Below are positions 16,481-24,453 of a DNA stretch of 33,647 nucleotides, one piece after another. The stretch comes from Desulfosudis oleivorans (lineage in GTDB: Bacteria > Desulfobacterota > Desulfobacteria > Desulfobacterales > SURF-7): contig DYJD01000050.1 of the NCBI GenBank assembly GCA_020723325.1, positions 1-33,647 of the forward strand, in the 5' to 3' direction. The first letter of the stretch is position 1, and the number at the start of each line of letters is the position of its first letter. Under the pieces are notes generated by a model, which was not told the DNA's origin, did not search any database, and saw only the letters and a list, made by a program, of their open reading frames with translations. Made by a program: the position numbers and the translations under genes.

Positions 16481-16528
16481 TTGATAGCATACCACCATTC
16501 CTAATTCCTAATTCGTAATTCCTAATTG
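16481..16528 (-). repeat. 48-bp repeat copy B with GAATTAG array
   Basis: Second copy of the 13983-14030 element (two mismatches). The TAG stop of the acyl-CoA dehydrogenase at 16522 falls inside the heptamer array, so the array reaches into the coding sequence. It also forms the right arm of the inverted pair with 16366-16390. Confidence 0.85.
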
Positions 16529-17664
16529 ATTTTCATTTTGGCAATAATGCCTTTCATGATTTCATTGGTCCCGGCAAAAATGGACATGACCCGCACATCC
16601 CGGAAAGTACGGACAATGGGGGTCTTTTCCAGGGCGCCGGCCTGGGAGAACAAATCCAAGGCCCGATCGGCAATACGCTTGGCCATTTCGCTGGTCCAGT
16701 ATTTGGCCATGGATGTTTCCACGATGATCCGGCTGCCGGCCATGTGCTCCACAATCAGTTTGTCAAGAAAAGTGCGGCCGATCTTGACTTCGGTGCTCAT
16801 CTCCACCAGGGCAAAGGCCAGGGCCTGGGAACGGTTCAACGGACCTTTGGGCCCCATGGTTTCCCGGCAGTAGCGCATGGCCTGTTCCAGAATGCCTTCC
16901 GCTGCCGCAACAGCCATGACCGCCACCACCAGCCGTTCCTGCTGGAGCTTTTCCATGAGCATGTAAAAGCCGGTGCCGGCTGCCCCCAGGCGGTTGCTTT
17001 TGGGGATGCGGCAATTGTTGAAAAAAAGCTCGGCCGTGTCCTGGCTGTGATAGCCCATCTTTTCCAGGCGCCGGCCTCTGGAAAAACCGGGGGTGCCGGC
17101 TTCCACCAGGTACAAGGACAGGGCCTGGTGGGCCTCGGCCGCCCGGGGGTCCTTGGCCGCCACCACCACCAGATCGCAGTTGATGCCGTTGGTGATAAAG
17201 GTCTTGGAGCCGTTCAGCACGATTTCCCCGCCGTCTTCCTCGGCCGTGGTCTGCATGGAGGCAAGATCACTACCGGCATTGGGCTCGGTCATGGCCACGG
17301 CCGTGATGATGTCGCCGCAGGCGCAGCCGGGCAGATATTTACGTTTCAATTCCTCGGTGGCATAGGACTCAAGATAGGGCACCACAATGTCGCTGTGCAA
17401 GGGTGTGGCCAGACCGCTGTGGTTGGTGCGGGCGATTTCCTCGATGACGATCACCGCATGCAAAAAATCTCCGCCGCCACCACCATATTCCTTGGGCAGG
17501 GCCGGGCAGATAAACCCGGCCCGGCCCATTTTTTGCCACACCGCCCTGGGAATAATGTGCTCCTTTTCCCACTGATCCACATGGGGCGTCACTTCTTCGG
17601 CCAGAAACTTGCGCAAGCGTGCCCGGAAACGATGATGATCTTCCGTATACGACAAGAGTTGCAT
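16522..17664 (-). CDS. Acyl-CoA dehydrogenase, IVD/LCAD-type, paralogue of 14037-15179
   Basis: 380 residues. Motifs occupy the same positions as in the paralogue: AMTEPNAGSD at 124-133, NGSKTFITNG, E243 in LQQERL as the probable helix-G catalytic base, and FAGTNEIMKG in place of the IYEGT loop. Both proteins share the opening pattern SYxxExxxFRxRLRxFL. FAD-dependent alpha,beta-dehydrogenation of a long or branched acyl-CoA is expected, with ETF as acceptor. AAGGAG precedes the ATG. It is separated from the thiolase gene by a 47-nt spacer almost wholly made of a 7-bp array. Confidence 0.92.
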   Translation of the reverse strand: MQLLSYTEDHHRFRARLRKFLAEEVTPHVDQWEKEHIIPRAVWQKMGRAGFICPALPKEYGGGGGDFLHAVIVIEEIARTNHSGLATPLHSDIVVPYLESYATEELKRKYLPGCACGDIITAVAMTEPNAGSDLASMQTTAEEDGGEIVLNGSKTFITNGINCDLVVVAAKDPRAAEAHQALSLYLVEAGTPGFSRGRRLEKMGYHSQDTAELFFNNCRIPKSNRLGAAGTGFYMLMEKLQQERLVVAVMAVAAAEGILEQAMRYCRETMGPKGPLNRSQALAFALVEMSTEVKIGRTFLDKLIVEHMAGSRIIVETSMAKYWTSEMAKRIADRALDLFSQAGALEKTPIVRTFRDVRVMSIFAGTNEIMKGIIAKMKIN

Positions 17665-17676
17665 ACAACTCCTTCT

Positions 17677-17711
17677 TTCATCTCAAATTTCAAATCTGAA
17701 ATCTCAAATTC
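17677..17711 (-). repeat. 7-bp GAATTTG/AGATTTC array between thiolase and dehydrogenase genes
   Basis: On the minus strand the units GAATTTG, AGATTTC, AGATTTG, AAATTTG, AGATGAA start immediately after the thiolase TAG and run up to the AAGGAG of the next gene. Confidence 0.8.
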
Positions 17712-18920
17712 CTAGGCTCCGTACTTCCCAATGATCGAGATGGCGCAAATATTCTGGAACGGAAACCCTCCCAAATTATGGGTCAGGCCGAATTTGGGAT
17801 TCTTCAACTGGCGTTTGTCGGCCCGGCCGTGGAGCTGCAGGTACATTTCATAGATCATGCGCAAGCCTGAAGCGCCGATGGGGTGGCCGAAACATTTCAG
17901 GCCGCCGTCTACCTGGCAGGGCACCTGGCCGTTCAGATCGTACATGCCGTTCAGGGCGTCTTTCCAGGCCTGGCCGCGCTCAGAAATATGCAGGTCCTCA
18001 TAGGTCACCAGCTCGGTGATGGAGAAGCAGTCGTGAACTTCCATCATGCTGATCTCCTTGCGCGGATCGGTGATGCCGGCTTCTTTATATGCCGCCAGGC
18101 TGCATTTGGAGGTGGTCATGAAATGATCGCCGTCCCATTCATTATAGGCCGCTTCCTCGCCGCTGCTCAGGGCGAGCTGCAAGGCCTTGACCGTAACAAA
18201 ATCCTTTTTGCCGAGTTGCTTGGCGATTTCGGGGGTGGTGACAATGGCGCAGGCCGAACCGTCGCTCACGCCGCAGCAGTCGAACAATCCCAGGGGGTGG
18301 GCGATGATGGGGGCTGCCAGCACTTGTTCCATGGTCACCGGCTTGCGCAGATGGGCCTTGGGGTTCAAGGAGCCGTTGGCATGACTCTTGACGGACACAT
18401 GGGCAATGGCCCGTTTCAGGTCCTTGTCCGATACCTTGTATTTGGCGGCATAGGCGCTGGCCAGTTGGGCAAAGGAACCCGGCGCCGATAGATTGGGCCA
18501 CCATTGCCAGGACAGGCTGCCGGCGCCCGAACCGGGGTTCGGCAAGCCGCCGTAGCCCGTGTCCTTCAATTTTTCCACGCCCTGGGCCAGACAGATGTCA
18601 TAGGCCCCGGAAGCCACGGCATAGCAGGCCCCCCGGAAGGCTTCGGTGCCGGTGGCGCAGTAGTTTTCCACCCGGGTAACCGGGATCATGGGCAGGCGCA
18701 GGGTCACGGCCAGGGGCATGCCGGTCTTGCCCACATTGACTTCATCCATGCAGGTGCCGAACCAGGCCGCGCCGATATCTTTCTTTTCAATGCCCGCATC
18801 CCCAAGCGCTTCTTCAAAAGCTTCCACCATCAATTCCTCGGCGCCCATGTCCCAGCGTTCGCCGAATTTGGTGCAGCCCATACCGATAATTGCAACCTTG
18901 TCTCTGATTCCTGTTGCCAT
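17712..18920 (-). CDS. SCPx-type thiolase (acetyl-CoA acyltransferase)
   Basis: 402 residues of the SCP2-thiolase branch. The nucleophilic cysteine is C88 in ENYCATGTEAF. The HDCF motif is at 296-299 and the second catalytic pair is C343/H346 in KCFGHPIGASG. All residues needed for CoA-dependent cleavage of a 3-ketoacyl-CoA are present, in contrast to the thiolase-fold domain of the next gene upstream. SCPx-type thiolases prefer 2-methyl-branched and sterol side-chain 3-ketoacyl-CoAs, which fits the racemase and MFE-2-like neighbours (inference). AGGAGG precedes the ATG. The gene starts 13 nt after the four-domain fusion gene and is surely co-transcribed. Confidence 0.92.
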   Translation of the reverse strand: MATGIRDKVAIIGMGCTKFGERWDMGAEELMVEAFEEALGDAGIEKKDIGAAWFGTCMDEVNVGKTGMPLAVTLRLPMIPVTRVENYCATGTEAFRGACYAVASGAYDICLAQGVEKLKDTGYGGLPNPGSGAGSLSWQWWPNLSAPGSFAQLASAYAAKYKVSDKDLKRAIAHVSVKSHANGSLNPKAHLRKPVTMEQVLAAPIIAHPLGLFDCCGVSDGSACAIVTTPEIAKQLGKKDFVTVKALQLALSSGEEAAYNEWDGDHFMTTSKCSLAAYKEAGITDPRKEISMMEVHDCFSITELVTYEDLHISERGQAWKDALNGMYDLNGQVPCQVDGGLKCFGHPIGASGLRMIYEMYLQLHGRADKRQLKNPKFGLTHNLGGFPFQNICAISIIGKYGA

Positions 18921-18932
18921 GGTTTGTTCCTC

Positions 18933-21668
18933 CTATCGATTCAGTTTGAACAGCTTTTGAATAAGCTGGGATTTCATGACATCGCCGTCAATGAGCAGTT
19001 TGCCGCTGGTAAAGGCTTTCATGGGATCCAGTTTGCCGGTCACCATCTGCACAAAGTCGTTGTCAGCCATCTTGATGGTGCAGGTGGCTTTGGCGGCCTT
19101 GCCGGTTTCCACCTTGCAGGCCCCGTCCTTTACCGTGATGATCCAGTCCCCGCCCTGGGGGCCGGAAATGGTGTATTGAAAGACCACATCCACGCCGGCG
19201 GCAGCGTCTTTTTGAAAAGCGCCGGGCATCTGCTCAAAAATCTGCCGGGGAGCCGGCTCACCGGAGGCGGCAGTCGGGGCCGCGCTGGCTGCTTTTGGAG
19301 CCGCCGGCGTCATCATATCGAACAAGGCCGCGTTCAGGTCCGCCATTTCCTTGGCCCCTTCCAGGCTGTTGATCTTGTCGATATTTTCATGGATCATCTC
19401 CGGGCTGGGCAGATGTGTGGCATCACCCAGTTGGACCGTGGGGCCGGTCATGACCGCGGCCCGGTTGTAATAACCCATGCCGGCGTTGAAAATCCGGCCG
19501 CTTTCCTGGCAGGCTTCGCTGCACAGATACATCACCATGGGCGCCACGTATTCGGGTTTCATTTTGGCAAAGACTTCCGGCGGCATGATGTCCTCGGTGA
19601 GGCGCGAAGCCGCCAATGGTGCCACGGTGTTGACCTTGATGTCGTATTTGGCCCCTTCCAGCTTCAGGGTGTTCATGAGGCCGATAAGGCCCATTTTGGC
19701 CGCCGAATAATTGGTCTGGCCGAAATTACCGTATAAACCGGCCGCCGAGGTGGTCATGATGATACGGCCGTAGCCCTGCTCCTTCATGGCGATGAAAGCC
19801 GGTTTGGTCACATGGAAGGCGCCGTTCAAATGCACATCCAGCACAACCTGCCAGTTTTCCGGATCCTGTTTCAGGAAGCTCTTGTCCCGCAAAATGCCGG
19901 CATTGTTGATGAGGATGTCCACCCGGCCGAAGGCTGCCAGGGCCGCCTTGATGATGTTCTCCCCGCCTTCGGGGGTGGCCACGTTGTCGTAATTGGCCAC
20001 GGCCTTGCCACCCAGGGCTTCGATTTCCGCCACCACCTTTTGGGCCGGGGTGGCCGAACCCGTGCCGGAGCCGTCCCGGGAACCGCCCAGGTCATTGACC
20101 ACCACCATGGCACCGCGTTTGGCCAGCTCCAGGGCGTATACCCGTCCCAGACCGCCGCCGGCGCCGGTGATCACCGCCACCCGGCCGTTGTAGTTGATCT
20201 TGTTCATCTGGGCCGCCGCGCCGGGCACCGGGGCCGCTTTCCAGAAATAATTGATGAACCCGCGCTCCTTGTCCTGCACGCGCTTACGGAAAACCATCTG
20301 CACCGGCAGCCCCACCTTGACTTCATCCATCTTGCAATCCGTGAAGTCGGCCATGAAGCGGCCGCCGCCCTGGAACTGGACCATGCCGTAGATATGGGGC
20401 GGGTCCACGGATACCGCCAAAAGATCGCCGGTAAAGGTCTTGACCGCGGCGGGCATGTCGGCGAATTCATAATCATCCTGGCTGCGGATGGCGCCGCAGT
20501 CCGGCTTGACGCAGATGTCCATTTTGGGGAACTGGGCCGTGCCGCATTTACGGCATTTGCCGCCCACCAGACCCAGGATCATCTTGCGTTTGCGCCACAG
20601 CACGGTCATGGCCGTCTGGGTGGGGGCCTCGGCGCGGATGCCCATCTCCGTGGGCAGAAGATCACGGAACTTCAGGAATTTGCTGTAGTTGTCCACGACT
20701 TCCTTGTTGGCCAGGGTGCCTTTGAGTCCGTCCCGGGCTCCCAGTTTGGTGATGGCCTCGGTGACCTTAAAGAGCATGGCGTTGCTGCCCTGGCCGAAAC
20801 CGGCCACCAGAATGCGCTGGCCGGGTTTGGCTTCCTGCAAGGCCGCGGTGAGCATCAAGAGGGCATGGGCCGTGCCGGTTTCGCCGCAGACTTCGTGCAG
20901 GTTGTCCATGACTTTTTCCGGCGTGGCGCCCAGCGTCTTGGCGATGTTTTTATGCTCGGCCTTGAAAAAACAGGGGAAAGCCAGCTTGTCCACATCTTTC
21001 ATAGTGAGATTGAGCTTTTTCAACAAGCCGTTGACCGCCTCTGGAATGATCTTGGAATAACCTTCATCCCGGGCCCAGCGTTCTTCCCAGACATAGTCGA
21101 ATTTTTTGTCAGCCCCCCGGTAGTGCTCCACAAAATCACAGGATACCGAATAGGACCCCAGGAATTCCGCGATCACGTCCTGGTTGCCCACGGTGACGGC
21201 AGCGGCGCCGTCGCCGTACCACATTTCGTAGAAATAGGCGGACTTGGTCTCACGCCGGTCGGCGGCCGCCACCAGGATATGGTTGCGCTCCCCGCTTTTC
21301 ACGGATTCCAGGGCCGTGAGCAGGGCCGTACTGCCGGCCTTTTGGGAAGAAGTAAAATCGGAAGTAACGATGTTCTCCCGCAGGTTCAAGGCCGTGGCCA
21401 CCACCCCGGCGTTCTGGCGGTCGGCGAACGGCATGGTGGTGGAGGCCATGTACAGGCCGTCCAGTCTGGTTTTATCCGTGCCTTTGAGGCAGTCGCGGCC
21501 GGCGGCCACCGCCATGGTGATGGAATCCTCGTCCCAGTTGCACATGGACCGTTCCCCCTGGGCCACCATCATGATGGCGGGCGCGAACCAGCCCATGCTT
21601 TGAAAAATGGACATGCGGCTCAAGCGTAAACGCGGAATATATGCGCCATAAGAAGTGATACCGATCAT
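18933..21668 (-). CDS. Four-domain fusion: thiolase-fold/HMG-CoA synthase-like, DUF35 OB-fold, SDR dehydrogenase, SCP2
   Basis: 911 residues from ATG 21668, with GGAGGAG upstream; the open frame beyond is encoded by a palindrome and is rejected. Residues 1-305 resemble archaeal HMG-CoA synthases (ITSYGAYIPR start), but the nucleophilic Cys position is Q109 (SSQKAGS). The His, Asn and Glu active-site positions also appear changed. Residues 355-480 form a zinc-ribbon/OB-fold DUF35 domain (C372, C375, C386, C391). Residues 490-770 are an SDR 3-hydroxyacyl-CoA dehydrogenase of the MFE-2 type (TGAGGGLG, TTSAAG, YSAAK). The last 105 residues are an SCP2 lipid-binding domain. The SDR-SCP2 half is a paralogue of that in 21782-23917. 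Possible roles are a DUF35-assisted aldolase/lyase, as in Ltp2-ChsH2, or a scaffold; unproven. Confidence 0.9.
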   Translation of the reverse strand: MIGITSYGAYIPRLRLSRMSIFQSMGWFAPAIMMVAQGERSMCNWDEDSITMAVAAGRDCLKGTDKTRLDGLYMASTTMPFADRQNAGVVATALNLRENIVTSDFTSSQKAGSTALLTALESVKSGERNHILVAAADRRETKSAYFYEMWYGDGAAAVTVGNQDVIAEFLGSYSVSCDFVEHYRGADKKFDYVWEERWARDEGYSKIIPEAVNGLLKKLNLTMKDVDKLAFPCFFKAEHKNIAKTLGATPEKVMDNLHEVCGETGTAHALLMLTAALQEAKPGQRILVAGFGQGSNAMLFKVTEAITKLGARDGLKGTLANKEVVDNYSKFLKFRDLLPTEMGIRAEAPTQTAMTVLWRKRKMILGLVGGKCRKCGTAQFPKMDICVKPDCGAIRSQDDYEFADMPAAVKTFTGDLLAVSVDPPHIYGMVQFQGGGRFMADFTDCKMDEVKVGLPVQMVFRKRVQDKERGFINYFWKAAPVPGAAAQMNKINYNGRVAVITGAGGGLGRVYALELAKRGAMVVVNDLGGSRDGSGTGSATPAQKVVAEIEALGGKAVANYDNVATPEGGENIIKAALAAFGRVDILINNAGILRDKSFLKQDPENWQVVLDVHLNGAFHVTKPAFIAMKEQGYGRIIMTTSAAGLYGNFGQTNYSAAKMGLIGLMNTLKLEGAKYDIKVNTVAPLAASRLTEDIMPPEVFAKMKPEYVAPMVMYLCSEACQESGRIFNAGMGYYNRAAVMTGPTVQLGDATHLPSPEMIHENIDKINSLEGAKEMADLNAALFDMMTPAAPKAASAAPTAASGEPAPRQIFEQMPGAFQKDAAAGVDVVFQYTISGPQGGDWIITVKDGACKVETGKAAKATCTIKMADNDFVQMVTGKLDPMKAFTSGKLLIDGDVMKSQLIQKLFKLNR

Positions 21669-21706
21669 TGCAGGTCTCCTCCATTGTTTTGATAATTTGT
21701 CATATC

Positions 21707-21730
21707 GTAGGGGCGGATCATGATCCGCCC
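21707..21730. repeat. GTAG-footed palindromic hairpin
   Basis: GTAG followed by the perfect 20-bp palindrome GGGCGGATCATGATCCGCCC. It lies in the 113-nt spacer between two operon genes. Part of it encodes the spurious N-terminal extension of the fusion ORF. Confidence 0.8.
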
Positions 21731-21754
21731 GAATCATTGCGATCCGATTATATT

Positions 21755-21782
21755 GTAGGGGCGGATCGCGATCCGCCTCTAC
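21755..21782. repeat. Second GTAG-footed hairpin
   Basis: Arms GTAGGGGCGGATC and GATCCGCCTCTAC pair with one mismatch around a GC centre. It touches the stop codon of the hydratase-SDR-SCP2 gene. Together with the previous hairpin it could act as an mRNA processing or 3'-protecting structure (inference). Confidence 0.8.
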
Positions 21783-23917
21783 TACAGTTTAAATACCTTC
21801 TCGATAAGTTGCGACTTCATGATATCGCCTTCGATCAGCAGTTTGCCGGACGTATAGGCCTGCATGGGTTTCAGTTTGCCGTTCATCATGTCCAGGAAAT
21901 CGCTGTCTTTAATCTTCAGGGTGCAGCCCGGCTTTTCATGCTTGCCGGCCTTGACCTCGCAGGTGCCCTGCTTGATGGCGCAGCTCCAATCCCCGCCGCC
22001 GGCACCGGCAATGATATACTGGAACACCACATCCGCACTGCCGGCCTTGTCGGCCTGGAAGGCGCCGGGCATGGCCTCGAAAATCGCGGCCACGGAAGAA
22101 AAGCCGGCGGCCGCGCCACCCGCAACCGCGGCGGACCCGCCTGCATCTGCACCGGCCTGTGGCCCGGTCAGGGCCGTGAACACATCGCCCACCTGGTCGT
22201 TCAACTGGAAGTATGCCTTGGCGCCGGAAAGGCTGCTGATCTTGCCCAGGCTCTTTTGGATTTCCTCCACCTCAGGATACTCACCACCGCCCCGCACCAC
22301 CGCGCCGGGACCGGTCATGACCGCCACGCGGTTGTAAAAGCCCATGCCGGCATTGTAGATATTGCCGGTGACCTTGCATTTTTCCGAACAGAGATAGATG
22401 GTCATGGGTGCCACATATTCCGGTTTCATCTTTTCAAACAGATCCGGCGGCAGGATGTCCTCGGTCAGACGGGAGGCGGCCACCGGCGCAATGGTATTGA
22501 CCTTGATGTCGTATTTCTGGCCTTCCAGTTTCAGGGTGTTCATGAAGCCGGTGAGGGCCAGCTTGGCGGCCGAGTAGTTGGTCTGGCCGAAATTGCCGTA
22601 GAGACCGGCGGCTGAAGTGGTCATGACGATTCGGCCGTAATTGTTGTCCTTCATGGCGCTAAAGGCCGGCCGGGTCACGTTATAGGCACCGTTCAGATGC
22701 ACGTTCATCACCGCCTGCCAATTTTCCGGCTCCATTTTGGTAAAACTCTTGTCCCGCAGGATGCCCGCGTTGTTGATCAGGATATCCACCTTGCCAAAGG
22801 CGGTCAGGGCGGTCTTGACGATATTCTCGCCGCCTTCGGGGGTGGCCACATTGTCATAATTGGCCACGGCCGAGCCGCCTGCTTGTTTAATTTCCTGCAC
22901 AACCATGTCCGCGGCGGAAGAGGAACCTTTGCCAGAGCCGTCCCGGGCCCCGCCTAGATCATTCACCACCACCTTGGCCCCGCGTTTGGCCAGTTCCAAT
23001 GCATAGACCCGGCCGAGTCCGGCGCCGGCGCCGGTGATGATGGCCACCCGGCCGTCAAAACGGATTTCCTCCTTGGGAATGTCGCCGTATTCGAATTCAC
23101 CCATGTCGATGACCACATCATCGGTTTGGGCGTTCAGGACCCGCCAGACGGCCTTGCCCGGCGCGGTTTTCCAGATCAGAATCTTGATGGGTGTTCCGGG
23201 GTACAGGGTCCGTGAAAAACGGCAATACATGCGCCGGGCCTTTTCCGGCTCGCCGGGGATCAGGTTGTTCACCAGGGCGCGGCAAGAGTAGCCGTGGGTG
23301 CACAGGCCGTGCATGATGGGCATTTCAAACCCGGCCATTTTGGCAAATTCCGGGTCCGCATGCAGGGCAAAAAGATCGCCGGAAAGACGATACAAAAGGG
23401 GTTGGTTGCCGGCCGGGGCTTCCTCCACCAGAAAATCCGGCTGGCGATCCGGAAAAATAACTTCCTTTTTAGGGGCGTCCGGACCGCCGAAGCCGCCGTC
23501 CAGACGGGCAAAAATGCTCAGGATGCTGGTGAATAGCTTCTTGCCGTTGGAATGCCGGGTTTCGCTCTCACCCACCACCAGGGCGCCTTTTTTCTGCCCC
23601 TTATCATAATAATGGGTCAGCTTGCCCTCGGTGCTGAGAGTACCTTCGGTGGGGATGGGATTATGAAAAATTAGTTCCTGCTCGCCGTGCAAAATCCCGG
23701 CCAGATTTACCCCCGACTGGATACCGAACTGGGTGATAAAATCAAAAACCGAGGCAATCGAAAAGCTGGGAATGACTTTCAGGTTTTTCTCATAACAATA
23801 CTCCAGATTGGAAAAGCCGGCCCCCACGCCCAGGGCGTAAAGAACTACATCCTTCCAACTGTAGTCCTTGGAAATCGGGCCGATCTTTTTCCCCAATGCA
23901 TCCATGTTCAAGGCCAT
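21782..23917 (-). CDS. Multifunctional beta-oxidation protein: enoyl-CoA hydratase 2 - SDR - SCP2
   Basis: 711 residues. Residues 1-280 form a double-hotdog (R)-specific enoyl-CoA hydratase 2. The catalytic D181 and H186 in LSGDLFALHADP keep the D/H spacing of the peroxisomal MFE-2 hydratase, and the GFEMPIMHGLCTHG segment follows. Residues 285-555 are an SDR (R)-3-hydroxyacyl-CoA dehydrogenase (TGAGAGLGRVYALELAKRGA, VNDLGG, TTSAAG, YSAAK). An Ala/Gly linker (about 580-610) leads to a C-terminal SCP2 domain. It would hydrate a trans-2-enoyl-CoA and oxidise the product with NAD+. Peroxisomal MFE-2 has the order SDR-hydratase-SCP2, so here the first two modules are swapped. It is probably the first gene of the run; GGGAGGG precedes its ATG. 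Confidence 0.94.
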   Translation of the reverse strand: MALNMDALGKKIGPISKDYSWKDVVLYALGVGAGFSNLEYCYEKNLKVIPSFSIASVFDFITQFGIQSGVNLAGILHGEQELIFHNPIPTEGTLSTEGKLTHYYDKGQKKGALVVGESETRHSNGKKLFTSILSIFARLDGGFGGPDAPKKEVIFPDRQPDFLVEEAPAGNQPLLYRLSGDLFALHADPEFAKMAGFEMPIMHGLCTHGYSCRALVNNLIPGEPEKARRMYCRFSRTLYPGTPIKILIWKTAPGKAVWRVLNAQTDDVVIDMGEFEYGDIPKEEIRFDGRVAIITGAGAGLGRVYALELAKRGAKVVVNDLGGARDGSGKGSSSAADMVVQEIKQAGGSAVANYDNVATPEGGENIVKTALTAFGKVDILINNAGILRDKSFTKMEPENWQAVMNVHLNGAYNVTRPAFSAMKDNNYGRIVMTTSAAGLYGNFGQTNYSAAKLALTGFMNTLKLEGQKYDIKVNTIAPVAASRLTEDILPPDLFEKMKPEYVAPMTIYLCSEKCKVTGNIYNAGMGFYNRVAVMTGPGAVVRGGGEYPEVEEIQKSLGKISSLSGAKAYFQLNDQVGDVFTALTGPQAGADAGGSAAVAGGAAAGFSSVAAIFEAMPGAFQADKAGSADVVFQYIIAGAGGGDWSCAIKQGTCEVKAGKHEKPGCTLKIKDSDFLDMMNGKLKPMQAYTSGKLLIEGDIMKSQLIEKVFKL

Positions 23918-24051
23918 AGCAATCCCTCCCTTGCGCTTAAACGGTTAATAAAAAAAAATATATCAAGATAATTTCTCACTTGCTCTTTAATTTTCTCCAA
24001 TAACCACCGGCTAAAAACAATCGTTACTCTTCATCCTTTGGTTGACTCGGG

Positions 24052-24156
24052 GTCGGGGTCGGGGTCGGTATCGGAATCGGTATCGAAATCAAAATCGATA
24101 TCGACAGTTAAAATCAAAAACTCGATACCGATTCCGATACCGACCCCGACCCCGAC
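24052..24156. repeat. Long hairpin made of 6-bp repeats
   Basis: A 35-bp perfect inverted repeat (24052-24086 with 24122-24156) with a 35-nt loop. Each arm is built from hexamers such as GGGGTC, GGTATC and GGAATC. It lies in the 677-bp gene-free spacer 23918-24594. Small open frames across it are repeat-encoded and not credible. Confidence 0.9.
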
Positions 24157-24375
24157 AGATGAGCTGATTGTTTGTCCTTTTGAGATTAAGATTATGAATA
24201 CAAGCAAGAAAAAACATAGTTCCCGATCCAATTTTCCATCAAAAAGATACCATGTTTTGTTTCCATCATTTGATGGATAATTCTATAATCGCATTCAGTA
24301 TTGAATGTCAAGATAGTTTTTATGTTTGGACAATACTATCTGTAATTAATATGCTATTTCAACGATATAAACATC

Positions 24376-24410
24376 GGGGTCGGGGTCGCTATCGGTATCG
24401 GGGGCGGATG
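24376..24410 (+). repeat. 6-bp GGGGTC/GGTATC array
   Basis: A single-orientation array of the same hexamer class as the 24052-24156 hairpin: two GGGGTC-like units, then GCTATC, GGTATC and GGGGGC. Confidence 0.6.
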
Positions 24411-24453
24411 TTTTCCCGGTCTTGATTATGGTTACAGCCGGTTATCAAAATTC

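Noticed and set aside
21669-21737. N-terminal extension of the four-domain fusion ORF to 21737
   Set aside because: It is encoded by a GTAG hairpin; the internal ATG at 21668 has GGAGGAG and starts the thiolase-fold domain.
24031-24280. Open frames on both strands across the hexamer hairpin (Ser/Gly and Asp/Pro repeats)
   Set aside because: Their composition comes entirely from the 6-bp repeats and there is no ribosome binding site or recognisable domain.
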